Below the pieces are notes generated by a model. It saw nothing but the letters and a program-made list of their open reading frames with translations. It did no database searches and was not told the DNA's origin. A program made the translations under genes and the position numbers. 64,000 nt of DNA. It comes from Closterium sp. NIES-65 (Eukaryota > Streptophyta > Zygnematophyceae > Desmidiales > Closteriaceae). The stretch spans positions 1 to 64,000 of the forward strand of contig CANXME010002427.1 in assembly GCA_948144175.1 (NCBI GenBank). The letters run 5' to 3'. Of the stretch, positions 1 through 9,966 are shown piece by piece (within the stretch, counting starts at the first letter, position 1; every line of letters begins with the position of its first letter).

Positions 1-1184
1 GAATTGCCTTCAAGGCTTTTTGGTGTGAGGTATGTGAAACCTCGGTAGACTGGCCGGTAGGGAGCTCCTTCTGCTACCGCCGCTTAGCCGTGAGACTCGG
101 CCTCAGCAAAAGTCGTCGCTGTAGGTCGTTTTTCTCGCCTCCTGAAGTCGGAAACCCGTTTCTCTCGCCGGACCCGTATTAGTCGCAACTCCGTTTATTG
201 TAGGCCGTAGAGCCCCGAAAATTCGCGGGTCTAAACGCTGCCGCCGAATCGTTGTTCCGTGGTGTACTGGGCTGTCTGCAAACACAGGTACCTCTGGCCG
301 AAGGAACTGTGCCGCGTGAAGTGCAGAATCGGTGCCACTGTTGCTCCGAAACTTTCGCCGATAAACATTGTGCAGAAACAGTAGTCACCCAAGCCAGAAC
401 AGTCTGGTCATAGGCGGCCTTTTCCGAACTTTTCGGTGGTTTGAAAGACAACTTCCGTCCCACACTGTGCCGCTCTGCCGAAAAACGCCACGACGCACCC
501 TCCTGCAGCAAACACCTGCTGCACCGGGGCGGGACGACGGAGAACCCCGCCTTTCTTCAGGGCAGTCGCCACGCCGCCTCTCCTCGCCGTCGGTTTTTCC
601 GAAGCAAATCACACATTGCGCCTGGCTGCTCGACCAGCAGTCGGTTTCCCACGTGCTGCTACCCAAAATCTTCGCGCACAGTGACGGACGCGCCACTTGC
701 CGAAGACTTCCACTAGCTCGTGCGCAACGTGACGAAGACGCCCATCGCCACTTGCCCCACGCGGCTAGCTCCGAAATTGTCGCGCGCAGTTGTTCGACCA
801 CGAGCCGACGCAACTCGCACGACGCCTTGCTTTCCGACATCTTCGGAAGTGTACTGACGGAGATCCTGTCGACGTCAGCTCAACACAAAAATTAATCCGA
901 AAACGCCGAAACGTACACAGTAAACTCACGCATTAAATGCGACGACAGCAAAAGCTGTCCGCCACCGGGAGGAGGGAGGCCACGGTCCATCTCGACAGTC
1001 GAGGGCAAGGATCCGCGGTGCAGCAGGACGCCCGTAAAACATGGCCGCTAGGAGCAACTATCCGGTTCTCTGGCCGGCTACTGCGCTGCTCCTGTCACCA
1101 CGGCATCCTTCCCTGTCCCCCCCCCTGGAGGAGTAATACACTCTAAAAAAACGGGGAAGCTAGGAAAGTAGCTCTGATACCAAG
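1..1184 (-). mobile_element. 5' internal part of an LTR retrotransposon, cut by window edge
   Basis: This is inferred to be the leader and possible start of the coding region of an element that runs leftwards out of the window. The support is a primer-binding site at 1171-1182 (read on the minus strand as TGGTATCAGAGC, the usual match to the 3' end of initiator tRNA-Met), followed by a 2-nt gap and an LTR at 1185. A minus-strand reading frame of about 151 codons starts at 840, but I see no convincing Gag motif in it, and the frame may be degenerate. The superfamily (Copia or Gypsy) cannot be decided from what is present. Confidence 0.6.
1171..1182 (-). promoter_or_regulatory. Retrotransposon primer-binding site
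   Basis: On the minus strand this reads TGGTATCAGAGC, complementary to the 3' end of plant initiator tRNA-Met, two bases inside the LTR edge. It fixes the orientation of the left-hand element as minus. Confidence 0.75.
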
Positions 1185-1459
1185 TGTTATGAGTTTACTA
1201 GACAGAGTGCGCGGAAGACTTTATAAAGAAGACGTGATTACAGAATGACGAAACAATGAAAGAAAGCGAGAATATATAGGGCGAAAACTAGCTAGGCGAG
1301 AACCTCCAGATGTGCGTGGCTCGGAAATGTCGCGATTGGTGCGGGGCGACTCGGAATTGGCTCGGTGCGAAAGTGTAGGACGAGCCATCCTGACGCTAAG
1401 TGCTCGGGCTGTTCTCGCTAGGAGCAGCCTCTACAGTAATGAACTGCATATTCATTACA
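1185..1459 (-). repeat. LTR (275 bp) of the left-hand retrotransposon
   Basis: Bounded by TG...CA on the minus strand (starts TGTAATG, ends CATAACA) and directly abutting the primer-binding site at 1171-1182. A TATATAT-type TATA motif lies near 1269-1279 on the minus strand. It aligns along its whole length with the solo LTR at 11152-11425 in reverse orientation, with many substitutions, so the two are old copies of one family. Because the primer-binding site adjoins its end, this is the element's 5' LTR. Confidence 0.75.
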
Positions 1460-1729
1460 GTGTCCCTCCTACTCTCATTACAGAAATGCTGTACTATACA
1501 ATAGCCTGCAGAACCTCCTCATTAGAGATATGCAGCGCAAGCCGTGCAACATCCTAATCAGCCAAACTCCCCTTTATGTGAGTTATTCTTAGGTAACAGA
1601 ATCGCACTGCTCACAATATCCACCATATTTTTCAATTATTTTTCCTACTGGCTAACTCTCTCCGACAATAGACCACTAGGGTCTCCTTGCCCCTTGGGAG
1701 TATGAGACGAATCGAACAGCTATCTATAA
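1460..1729. other. Short intergenic stretch
   Basis: Lies between the LTR and the GSH1 stop codon and should include the GSH1 3' UTR. I see no further feature in it. Confidence 0.5.
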
Positions 1730-4700
1730 CTAGTAAATGAGCTCCTTGTAGATAGGGTCCACGCTCTCCCCCCACCTGCCATGGTATGCCTCCAACATGC
1801 GCTCTGCAGGAGTCACACCTGCCGGGAGAGATGTGATGAACAAGAAAAAAACATATTGAAAGTGGCAATGCGGAAAGTGGCATTTGGCGGGACACATGTT
1901 TCAAAACTGCATGTAGTGGCAAATTCCATGGGACGGTATGGCCTGGCACAGTGAGCGGGAATTAACAGTTTGGAGTTGCCCTGAAAACAAGGGTGTTAGT
2001 CACATCGGACGACATGAGTCACGACCGAACAAATGACATACACGAACGGAGCATGATGGTTGACGTCATCGAGCATGAACAGGATAAGGGCAACCACATC
2101 CTGTACACCCAAATAATACCCCAAAAAAGGGACATTACCTGTAGCAGCGATGTTCTCCAGCTCCTTGAGGAAATTGCCTTCCCTGTACCCTCGTCTTTGC
2201 AATCCGTCCTGAAAAAAGGGAAACACAGACACATCCAGATAAACACGCAGAGCAGACACAGGCCACAGCCACTCCAGCCAGGGCGTACATTTTAGCCTTG
2301 GATACGCAATGCGCAATGGAAGCCTTGGTTGGAGTTTTGCTGGTTAGTCAAAGAACCCTGTTCATTCCAACTCACTCTGCTGATTTGACAAGGTCCTGGG
2401 CCAGGTGCTGGCAGCAGCCCCTCCCTGAAGGGCGTCTTGAGGGCCATGCGGGGCACCTGAATACAGCCGATGGGAACAGATGAGAGGAGCAGGAAAAAAT
2501 GAAAGAAAGAAAGAAGAAAGAAAAGAAAGAAAGAAAGAAAGACAGAAAAACACCAAGTGGGGAGGAAGGGGTTATTTAGCTCCTGATATGCGGTGCAGCT
2601 TGAGGGCAGACAGGTGGAGAGGCTAAGGGAGTGGAGGGGGGAGGGGAGGGAAGGGCGAACAGCAGAGGGGGATGACAAGGACGGGGAGAACGATGGAAAC
2701 TTGAGCACGTCACGAGGGAGGGAAAGGAGAGATGGCATGGAAGAGGGCAGAGGGGGGAGGAGGGAAGTCAAAAGGCTTTTGAGGGTTATGCATGCAGGAG
2801 AAGATTGGGCAGACGGGCGGAAGGAGGGAGAGGTTGGGGACTTGCGAATGTGTGGGGAGAGGGAGACCAAACAGAGGAGGAAGTTCACAAGAGGAGGTGA
2901 GAGGCGGGGGGAGGGGATAAGGAAGAAAAGGGGGGAGCAGAGGGAGAGAGTATCAGGAACCTGCCATGTTGGTGTATTCGCACGCATCACACGGTTTCAT
3001 GACTCACACACACACGGAGGAAAAGTGAGGCTTCAAGCCTCAGCGAGACTCACATCACAAGGGTGTGTGTGGTGTGGAGACTCACATGTGTGCGCAGAGC
3101 AGAGCGCTCAAGCTCCGTCCATTCAGAGATGATTGCCTTACACTCGTCCAGCGCCTGTCGGTCGTACAGCAACCCAACCTGAGGCAAGAAGACAAGGGGG
3201 GAAAAGAGTGTGGAAAGGAGGGGCGGAGGGGAGGTAAGGAACGTGTGCTTGGGGTACCCTCAGACACGCGTCAAGCGCTTGTCGACCGTACAGCAGCCCC
3301 ACCTGGGAGGAGACGCACAGGGAGAGTGGGTGAGGGGAGGATGGGAGCGAAGGGAGGGGTGAGGGGTATGGAAGGGGGCGAGGAACGGGGAGAGCGGGAA
3401 GAGCGCATGTGCTTGCCGTGACCTCATACATGAGGACGGAAATTTCGTCACACAACAGAAGAGACAAACAGTGCAGCGCGGAACAGAGGACCTGGCGTAA
3501 CGTGGCATGCACTCACCCAAAAGGCAGGCAGGGCGCATTGTCTCCTCCACGACGCACCATCTGAGCCTCTCATCTAGGCGTAACGTGGCATATTCTCCTC
3601 CACGACGCACCATCTGAGCCTCTCATCTAGGCGCACTTTGATTTGAATAGACTCGAAACACACCAGGCTTGCACGTGGCTTGCACGTGGCTTGCACGTGG
3701 CTTGCACGTGGCTCGCACGTGGCATGCACTCACCCAGAAGGCGGTCAGGGCGCATATTCTCCTCCACGACCCGCCATCCGCGCCCCTCATCTCAAGATAC
3801 CGCTTCAGCCGCACCTGATGGGGTGAGTGGGTTGTGGGGTTGGTGGCAGGGCAAGGGGTTGTTGGTGGGGCAACGGAGGGAGTGTGTACATGTGTGTGAT
3901 GACATGAGGATTTCACAAAAAAAAAAAAAAAATCACATAGGATCTTTGTAGACACGAAGATGTGACGCATGCGGGTTTCACATGCAATGATTGCGCATCG
4001 GAAATATCCCAAATCCTTTGAAGGAAACACCATACCTCAGGGAAGATGGTGGTAAGATGGTTTTCCCAGTCGTTGAGAGTGGGGTAGGCACCTGGCAGCA
4101 CTGGGAGCTTGCCGTTCAAGAAGTCCTGAAAGCATGAGTGTAGGGGGAAGCGGGGAAAGAAGAGGCTCACTCAAAGCACTGTCGTCATAGCCAGTTTGCC
4201 AATTGAGTCCCAAAGACATGGGTGAAGGGGGGCCGAGAAGGCGAGGGGCGGGACAAAGAGACGTTAGACATGCGTGTGATATGTTAAATGTGCTTACTCG
4301 GAAGAAGGAGAGCCCTGTGGCATTGATGTAGCGCTGGTCGTGGCATTGATGTAGCGCTGGTCGTGGCATTGATGTAGCGCTGGTCGTGGCATGCAAAGTA
4401 CATGGGCACATCCAGGGCATACTCCACTCCACCCACATAGCCCTTCAAACGTACAAACATGCACATGACTCCCTTGCTCACCACCATCACCCATGCTTAC
4501 TCGGAAGGAGGAGAGCCCTGTGGCATCGATGTAGTGTTGGTCACGGTAGGCGAAGTAAGTACATGGGCACATCCAGGGCACACTCCACTCCACCCACAAA
4601 GCGCTCAAAGCTACAAACCTAGTGCCATGCGCACTCACAGCCGTGCACATGCACCACAAACGTGACCCATCCTTACCACCATGACCTGTGCTTACCCGGA

Positions 4701-6233
4701 AGGAGAGCCCAGTGGCATCGATGTAGCGCTGGTCACGGTAGGCAAAGTACATGGGTACATCCAGGGCATACTCCACATAGCGTTCAAAGCTGGTGTCACG
4801 CACGCACACATGCACACATGCACATGGAAACGCATACACACATGCATGCATGCACACGGAAATGCATGCACACACAAATGCATACACACACAAATACACC
4901 CATGCATGCATATGCACACGCACACACACGCACAGGCACGCACAAGCACACACGACACAGGGGGTATTAAGTGTTTCAGGAAAAACACTGAGTCGGTGTC
5001 AACAATATGCCCTCAAATGGTTTCTCGAAAATTTCAGCACTAACCCGCAGACACGAGAAAACTAATCAGAACGAATCTCATGCAAAACAGGAGAGAGCGG
5101 ACCGGAAAAAAAGAGTGGCACGCACCTAAAGCCGTCCTCGAAAACAAACGGGAGGTCCCCTGTGCGGTCTTTGTCAGTGTCCTCCCACACTCGACTGCCA
5201 GGCAACCCGAGACAAGGCAAGGGACCAGAAAAAGGGAGAATTACTAAGGCGAATTAATCTCAACTGTGAGGCGATGAGGCAAGGAAACCAAGAAATGAGC
5301 AAGGGCACAGCAACGAGGGGCAGAAGAAGGGAAAAATATCAGAGACATTTCTTTTACTGACTGCACGTGCACAAAGAAGGAGGCGCGGTAATGCTTAGAG
5401 GAGATTGGCCAGATAAGCTTGTGATGGCGGCGGCAACGAGAGTAAAAGGCTTGGACGGATGCCACTGTGCTGCTGTGCTGCCACCAGTGCCGTCCATGCA
5501 CAGTAGCATAGCAGAGGCACTAACCAGTCTGCTGGCACTAACCAGTCTGCTGGCACTAACCAGTCTGCTGGCACTGCTGTGCACCCTTGAAGCCGCATAG
5601 TGCTGTCGCAGGTGCGCCAGAGCCGCCCTTGGCAGAACGGGCAGAGCGTGACGCTGAATCCCATGCACAGCAGCAGCATAGTGACTGCACTAACCAGTCT
5701 GCCAGCACTTTTGAGGCGCCTCAAAAGCCGCCCTTGGCAGAACGGGCAGAGCGTGACGCGAATCCCATGCACGGCAGCAGCATAGTGACTGCTCTAACCA
5801 GTCTGCCGGCACTGCTTCTGTGCACCCTTGAAGCAGGTCCATGATACCAACAGGTATACCTCCAACTCTAACCTGAGCGGTAAAAAATTGCCTCTCAACC
5901 CACCCCCGCTTCCCACAAGCGCACCTGCGGTAGCTGAGATACCCATTGGGCTTGCCCTCCAGGAATGGCGAGTTGGCGAATAAGGCCGTGGCCACCTGCC
6001 AGAATGAACAGTGGCAGGGGTTGCGGCGAAGGGGGGAAGGGGAGAAGGGGGGGGAAAGGGATTTGATTTATGGAGTAGGGGCGGATTGAGAAGGGGGGAA
6101 CATGGTACACATTCGGCTTGCCCTCCAGGAATGGCGAGTTGGCAAACAAGGCCGTGGCCACCTGCCAGAATGAACAGTGGCGGGGGGTGGGGAGAAGGGA
6201 GGGATGGTTGGGAGGTGGAAGGGGAGGAGGGAG

Positions 6234-6264
<31 letters not shown>

Positions 6265-9200
6265 AGGGGGAGGGGGAGAGGGGGGGGGGTGGTTGAGGAA
6301 TTTGGTTAATGGAGTAGGAGTGGAGAGAGAAAGGGGAACACGGTGCATGTGCGAAACATCATCTCCAACCCCACCCGTTCTAGCACAGCCCTTGCCGGGG
6401 GGACTTTTGAGTCGACTCAAAAGTCATCTCCAACCCCACCCATTCTAGCACAGCCCTCGCCGGGGGGCCAAACCTGAGTCTCGCCAGCTTTGAGGTCGTT
6501 TTTGAGGCGCCTCAAAAACGACCCCATGTGCGAAACATCATCTCCAACCCCACCCATTCTAGCACAGCCCTCGGGGGGGGGGGCCAAACCTGATTCTCGC
6601 CAGCTGTAGCGCAAGGAGGTCATCCCTGAACCTCACAGGCTGTAGCATGAGGGGGAAAACCCGTCTCGCACCAGTTGCGCTCACCGGCTGTAGCGCTCGC
6701 CGGCTGTAGCGCTCACCGGCTGTTGCGCTCACCGGCTGTTGCGCTCACCGGCTGTTGCGCTCACCGGCTGTTGCGCTCATCGGCTGTAGCGCTCACCGGC
6801 TGTTGTGCTCACCGGCTGTAGCGCTCATCGGCTGTAGCGCTCATCGGCTGTAGCCCAAGCCCGACTCGGAACTTGTCTACCATGTCCTACTCGGGGTCAA
6901 AGTCGAGGTTGACGAACACAAGTAGCGACTGTAGTGGCGGGTAAGCAAAGCTGAGACCCACCGCCTGAAGCAGCAGAGGGCTAAAGCACTCACCGGCTGT
7001 AGCGCGAGGCCAACGCGGAACTTGTCGACCATGTCCTGCTCGGAGTCAAAGTCGAGGTTCACCTGCACCGTGCACTACCTGGGGGAGTAACCCCTGTGAT
7101 TCATCTCACCAGCTGTAGCAAAAACACTCACCGGCTGTAGTGCGAGGCCCACACGGAACTTGTCGACCATGTCCTGCTCGGAGTCAAAGTCGAGGTTGAC
7201 CTGCACGGTGCACGTGCGGAACATCATCTCCAGCCCCAGCGAGCCCACCTTGGGCATGTAGTTGCGCATTATGGTGTAGCGGCCCTGAAGTGGGGGGGAG
7301 AGGCAGGAGTGAGTGGAGTGGGATGGAGCAATGAAGACGGGCAGCTGGAGGGTGGGGAGATACGGGAGTGGGAACATCATCTCCAGCCCCAGTGAGCCCA
7401 CTTTGGGCATGTAGTTGCGCATTTTGGTGTAGCGACCCTGGGGGAAGCGGACGGCGGAGGAGGAAAGGGAGTGGGGGATGGGGTTGCCGGGAAAGGGGAA
7501 TGAGAGTCGAGAAGGGTAGTGGGAAGGGATCGAAGGCAAGGGAAGGCAGCATCTCAAGCCTTGAGCATGATGGGAATCGCAGCTCACCTTGAGCATGATG
7601 GGAATCGCAGCTCACCTTGAGCATGATGGGAATCGCAGCTCACTTTGAGCATGATGGGAATCGCAGCTCACCTTGGGCATGATGGGAATCGCAGCTCACC
7701 TTGGGCATGATGGGAATCTCTTCAAGAGTGTGCTTTGGGTTGAAGCCCAGGCTCAGTAACCCCATGTGCTCTAAGACCTCTCGCAAAACGACTCCAGGTG
7801 TGTTGTGAGTCGGCTCTGTGCATTACACATGCGCCTCACCTTGGGCATGATGGGGATCTCCTCCAGGGTGTGCTTCGGGTTAAAACCCAGGCCCAGGAAC
7901 CCCACGTGCTCCTCCTCGCAGATGGATTTCACCTGCCATGTGCCAAGCCAAAAATCACGCACCACCCACCACCACCCACCAGCACCCATCAGCCAGACAT
8001 TCAAGCGGAAATAATCCAAGTCAGTGACAAAATTATCACAATGCTCTCAGCCAGTAATTGGATGTGGCCTTGCGCCTTGTAAAGTTGATTGCACGGGTGC
8101 GTGTGGCAGGCATAGGTGCCCGTTGACTTCAGCGCACGTCTCTGCTGTGTCGTCAAGGCTGTGCCACCACTTAACTAAAAGTTCTTGGTAGAGTGATTGT
8201 ATCCTGGCTATACCCGCCCTAGGCACTGCAGTAAAGCCCGTGGGTAACTGGAAAGGATAATCGTTACCTCAGCGCACGTCTAGGCTGCAATAAAGGGCAG
8301 TAAATGGTTTACCTGATAGAGGTGACCGTTGACCTCAGCGCACGTCTGGTGCACTGTCTCCAGGGGTGCGCCACTCAGCTCGAACTGACCTCCGGGCTCC
8401 AGCGTCACGCTCTGCCCGTTCTGCCAAGGGTAACGGAGTTTAGGGAACGTGTGGGTGTTCACGAGTGTGCACGGGCGTGCGTGAATGTGCATGGTTGCGC
8501 ATTCCAATAATGGATATTATATAATCCCCTCATCCGCTGATCCGCAGGAATGCAGCAAATCGAATCATCCATCTCGAACACTGACCATATTCAGTGTGTG
8601 TAGCTATCTATCGCACACGCTCCGAGCGCGTGCGATTGTCGATGTTCACACGTTCCATAACTGTTCGTGGAATAGGTTCATTTGTTTAGATTGGAGACTA
8701 GCATTGGCCTGCCACCACGCACCGTTCGCAAGCCGCCAATCCTCGCCGTCCATGAAACTTGTACACAAATAAATTCTAAGAACCTCCTTCGTCAGCATCT
8801 GACGAAACTCACTGCTCTACGATCCTGTCACCCTCCAACGATCCTGTCGCCCTCCAACGATCCTGTCGCCCTCCAACGATCCTGTCGCCCTCCAACGATC
8901 CTGTCGCCCTCCAACGATCCTGTCGCCCTCCAACGATCCTGTCCCCCTCCAACGATCCTGTCGCCCTCCAACGATCCTGTTTCCCTCCATGATCTTGTCC
9001 CCACAAGTAAATAGTTAAGGAGCCTTCTAATTCAGCATTTAACGGCACTACAGTGTAGTGCAACGCGTACCGATCGCAGGCCGATGATCCTGACGCTCCC
9101 CATGATTCCGTCGTTAGTATCTGTCAGTCTTTTCAGTCAGCATTTGACGAAACTACCGCGCACTACAACACGTACCGATCGCAAGCCGATTATCCTGTCG

Positions 9201-9966
9201 CCTTCCGTGATCTTGTCCCACGAGTAGCTGTTTTAGGAACCCTTAAGTCAACATTCAAAGATACGTACCGATCGCAGGCCAATGATCCTGTCGCCCTCCA
9301 TGATCTTGTCCCACGAGAACCGATCCGCAATGTGCTCCAACAGCGTCGCGATCTGCTCGTACGTCATTGGCTGGAGCGTCTTCTGATCGAACCCGAACTT
9401 CTCGTGCTCCGTGCCGATCCTGGCACGAGACGAAACGAGGTGAGCGAAATAGTGAGAGCGCAGCGGAAATAATGTGCTTACCGTTCAATTTCGCGAGGGT
9501 AAAAAAACATACCAATTTCCCATTGACTAATCTTCCGTAGTGAAAAATGGGAAACCTAGAAAACCTAGAACCCTGAAAAACGTCGGAAAAATCAAATAGC
9601 CGTGCATTGGTTCGCTCCCAACTTAGCCGTTTACCTCCACTTGTCCTTGGGCTTGCAGCCGGATCGCAGATAGTTGACCAGGTCTTCCTTGGTCAACGGC
9701 TCAGTCCGCACCTCAACCTCCTCCGTGGGAGGACTGGCTGCAACCACACCTCTCCCACCCACCCGTCGCCGCTGCCTGCTTACGCTGCTGCATTTCCCCG
9801 CTGCTGACGAAGGCTTCTGGGGGCATCCGATGCGTGATGGCGCGATAGCGGTGCTTTTTTGAAAGCAGGCGGGAGAGGAGGACTTAGAAGATGCGCATAA
9901 TGGCTGGAGGGATGGCAAGCTGTGAAGCCTGGACGACGAAATCGCGTGAGACGTAGGGAGAGACAT
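1730..9966 (-). CDS. GSH1: Glutamate-cysteine ligase (gamma-glutamylcysteine synthetase), plant type
   Basis: Catalyses the first, ATP-dependent step of glutathione synthesis. Exons on the minus strand: 9966-9635, 9419-9269, 8420-8313, 7932-7840, 7284-7132, 5995-5925, 5194-5126, 4789-4696, 4125-4036, 3814-3734, 3178-3086, 2456-2376, 2208-2139, 1818-1730. All are GT-AG, phases agree, total 1575 nt = 524 aa, close to the roughly 520 aa of plant enzymes. Family blocks seen include [26 protein letters not shown], [28 protein letters not shown] and MRGADGG. The Ser-rich first 60 residues suggest a plastid transit peptide. Cys188 (HQTCAEVN) and Cys408 (RRICAL) match the conserved plant redox-switch disulfide; both cysteines of the second, lineage-restricted disulfide are absent (DATG, LPVLPG). 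Oddity: 12 residues of exon 12 are in a shifted frame (see findings). Introns are packed with decayed exon copies. Confidence 0.93.
3248..3304 (-). repeat. Partial copy of GSH1 exon 11 start
   Basis: On the minus strand a CCCAG acceptor is followed by a diverged copy of the start of exon 11 ([11 protein letters not shown]...). It lies upstream of the intact exon 3178-3086 in the same intron. No donor is recognisable, so it looks like a decayed duplicate. Confidence 0.6.
3509..3727 (-). repeat. Partial copies of GSH1 exon 10 end plus an 11-bp tandem repeat
   Basis: Two diverged copies of the exon 10 3' part (around 3509-3580 and 3590-3640) lie in the intron downstream of the intact exon 3814-3734. 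Next to them, 3666-3727 is a tandem array of CTTGCACGTGG-type 11-bp units that ends at the exon 10 donor sequence. The donor context (CATGCACTCACCCA on the plus strand) is shared between the copies. Confidence 0.6.
4293..4605 (-). repeat. Two extra copies of GSH1 exon 8
   Basis: Diverged copies of exon 8 ([20 protein letters not shown]...) at about 4498-4605 and 4293-4440, on the same strand as the intact exon 4789-4696. The more distal copy contains a 23-bp unit repeated three times (4318-4390). Both copies have frame breaks, so they are unlikely to be used as exons, though each keeps a GT at the donor position. Confidence 0.7.
4793..4962. repeat. CA/TG-rich simple repeat
   Basis: Irregular runs of CACACA and CATGCATG in the intron between GSH1 exons 7 and 8. 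It is simple sequence with no coding potential of interest. Confidence 0.7.
5519..5575. repeat. 18-bp tandem repeat
   Basis: About three units of ACTAACCAGTCTGCTGGC. The same motif recurs once at the edge of each of the two inverted exon-3 fragments that follow at 5619-5815. Confidence 0.75.
5619..5815 (+). repeat. Two inverted fragments of GSH1 exon 3 around a palindrome
   Basis: Two direct copies of a segment of about 86 bp (5619-5704 and 5728-5814) flank the palindrome CTTTTGAGGCGCCTCAAAAG at 5708-5727. Each copy begins with TTGGCAGAACGGGCAGAGCG, the acceptor and first bases of GSH1 exon 3, but on the plus strand, opposite to the gene. They are therefore inverted exon fragments placed in the intron between exons 6 and 7. 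Confidence 0.75.
6237..6264. repeat. Poly-G run (28 G)
   Basis: An uninterrupted run of 28 G followed by further G-tracts to about 6289, in a GSH1 intron. It could form G-quadruplex structure on the plus strand. Run length is prone to sequencing error. Confidence 0.8.
6402..6425. repeat. Palindrome, TCGA centre
   Basis: A perfect 24-bp palindrome, GAC-TTTTGAGTCGACTCAAAA-GTC. It is flanked by two direct copies of a segment of about 44 bp derived from GSH1 exon 5 material (about 6357-6400 and 6424-6467). Confidence 0.9.
6494..6523. repeat. Palindrome, GCGC centre
   Basis: A perfect 30-bp palindrome with core TTTTGAGGCGCCTCAAAA and arms extended by GGTCGT/ACGACC. The sequence that follows (from 6524) is another copy of the ACATCATCTCCAACCCCACC segment that precedes the first palindrome. 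Confidence 0.9.
6678..6854 (-). repeat. Tandem array of GSH1 exon 5 splice donors (16-bp unit)
   Basis: About 11 units of a 16-bp repeat. On the minus strand each reads ...ACAGCCG|GTGAGCGC, the last bases of exon 5 plus its 5' splice site. It lies downstream of the real donor (7131) in the same intron. Most units keep the GT. Confidence 0.85.
6845..7070 (-). repeat. Two partial copies of GSH1 exon 5 end
   Basis: Diverged copies of the 3' half of exon 5 ([21 protein letters not shown] region), at about 6860-6920 and 6980-7069. The proximal copy keeps the CAGCCG|GTGAG donor. Confidence 0.75.
7363..7440 (-). repeat. Partial copy of GSH1 exon 5 start
   Basis: A diverged copy of the first half of exon 5, including its acceptor (CAG|GGTCGCTACACC on the minus strand). 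It lies upstream of the intact exon at 7284. Confidence 0.75.
7561..7772 (-). repeat. Tandem array and copy of GSH1 exon 4 end with donor (28-bp unit)
   Basis: Six 28-bp units. On the minus strand each carries ATCATGCTCAAG|GTGAGC or a close variant, matching the exon 4 3' end and its donor. The sixth runs into a longer diverged copy of exon 4 (to about 7772). The intact exon 4 is at 7932-7840. Confidence 0.85.
8819..8996 (-). repeat. 19-bp tandem array derived from GSH1 exon 2
   Basis: About nine units of CCTCCAACGATCCTGTCGC. The unit corresponds to the last codons of exon 2 (GDRI-G region on the minus strand). The array lies in the intron between exons 2 and 3 and ends in TCCATGATCTTGTCC, which is also exon 2 sequence. 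Confidence 0.85.
9063..9222 (-). repeat. Two copies of GSH1 exon 2 end with donor
   Basis: Diverged copies of the exon 2 3' end plus donor (CGATCG|GTACG on the minus strand) at about 9067-9112 and 9169-9222. The real donor is at 9268. Confidence 0.75.

Noticed and set aside
104..895. Retrotransposon gag or host genes at the left edge
   Set aside because: Frames on both strands overlap and none shows a recognisable motif; position after the primer-binding site makes a leader or decayed gag likely but the product cannot be named.
2593..3132. Plus-strand 179-codon frame rich in R, E and G
   Set aside because: It is a purine-rich GSH1 intron read on the opposite strand; no domain or codon signal, and it overlaps a well-supported gene.
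6678..6854. CRISPR-like array of short repeats
   Set aside because: The units are contiguous tandem copies without unique spacers, lie inside a eukaryotic intron and match the adjoining exon end; the other arrays behave the same way.
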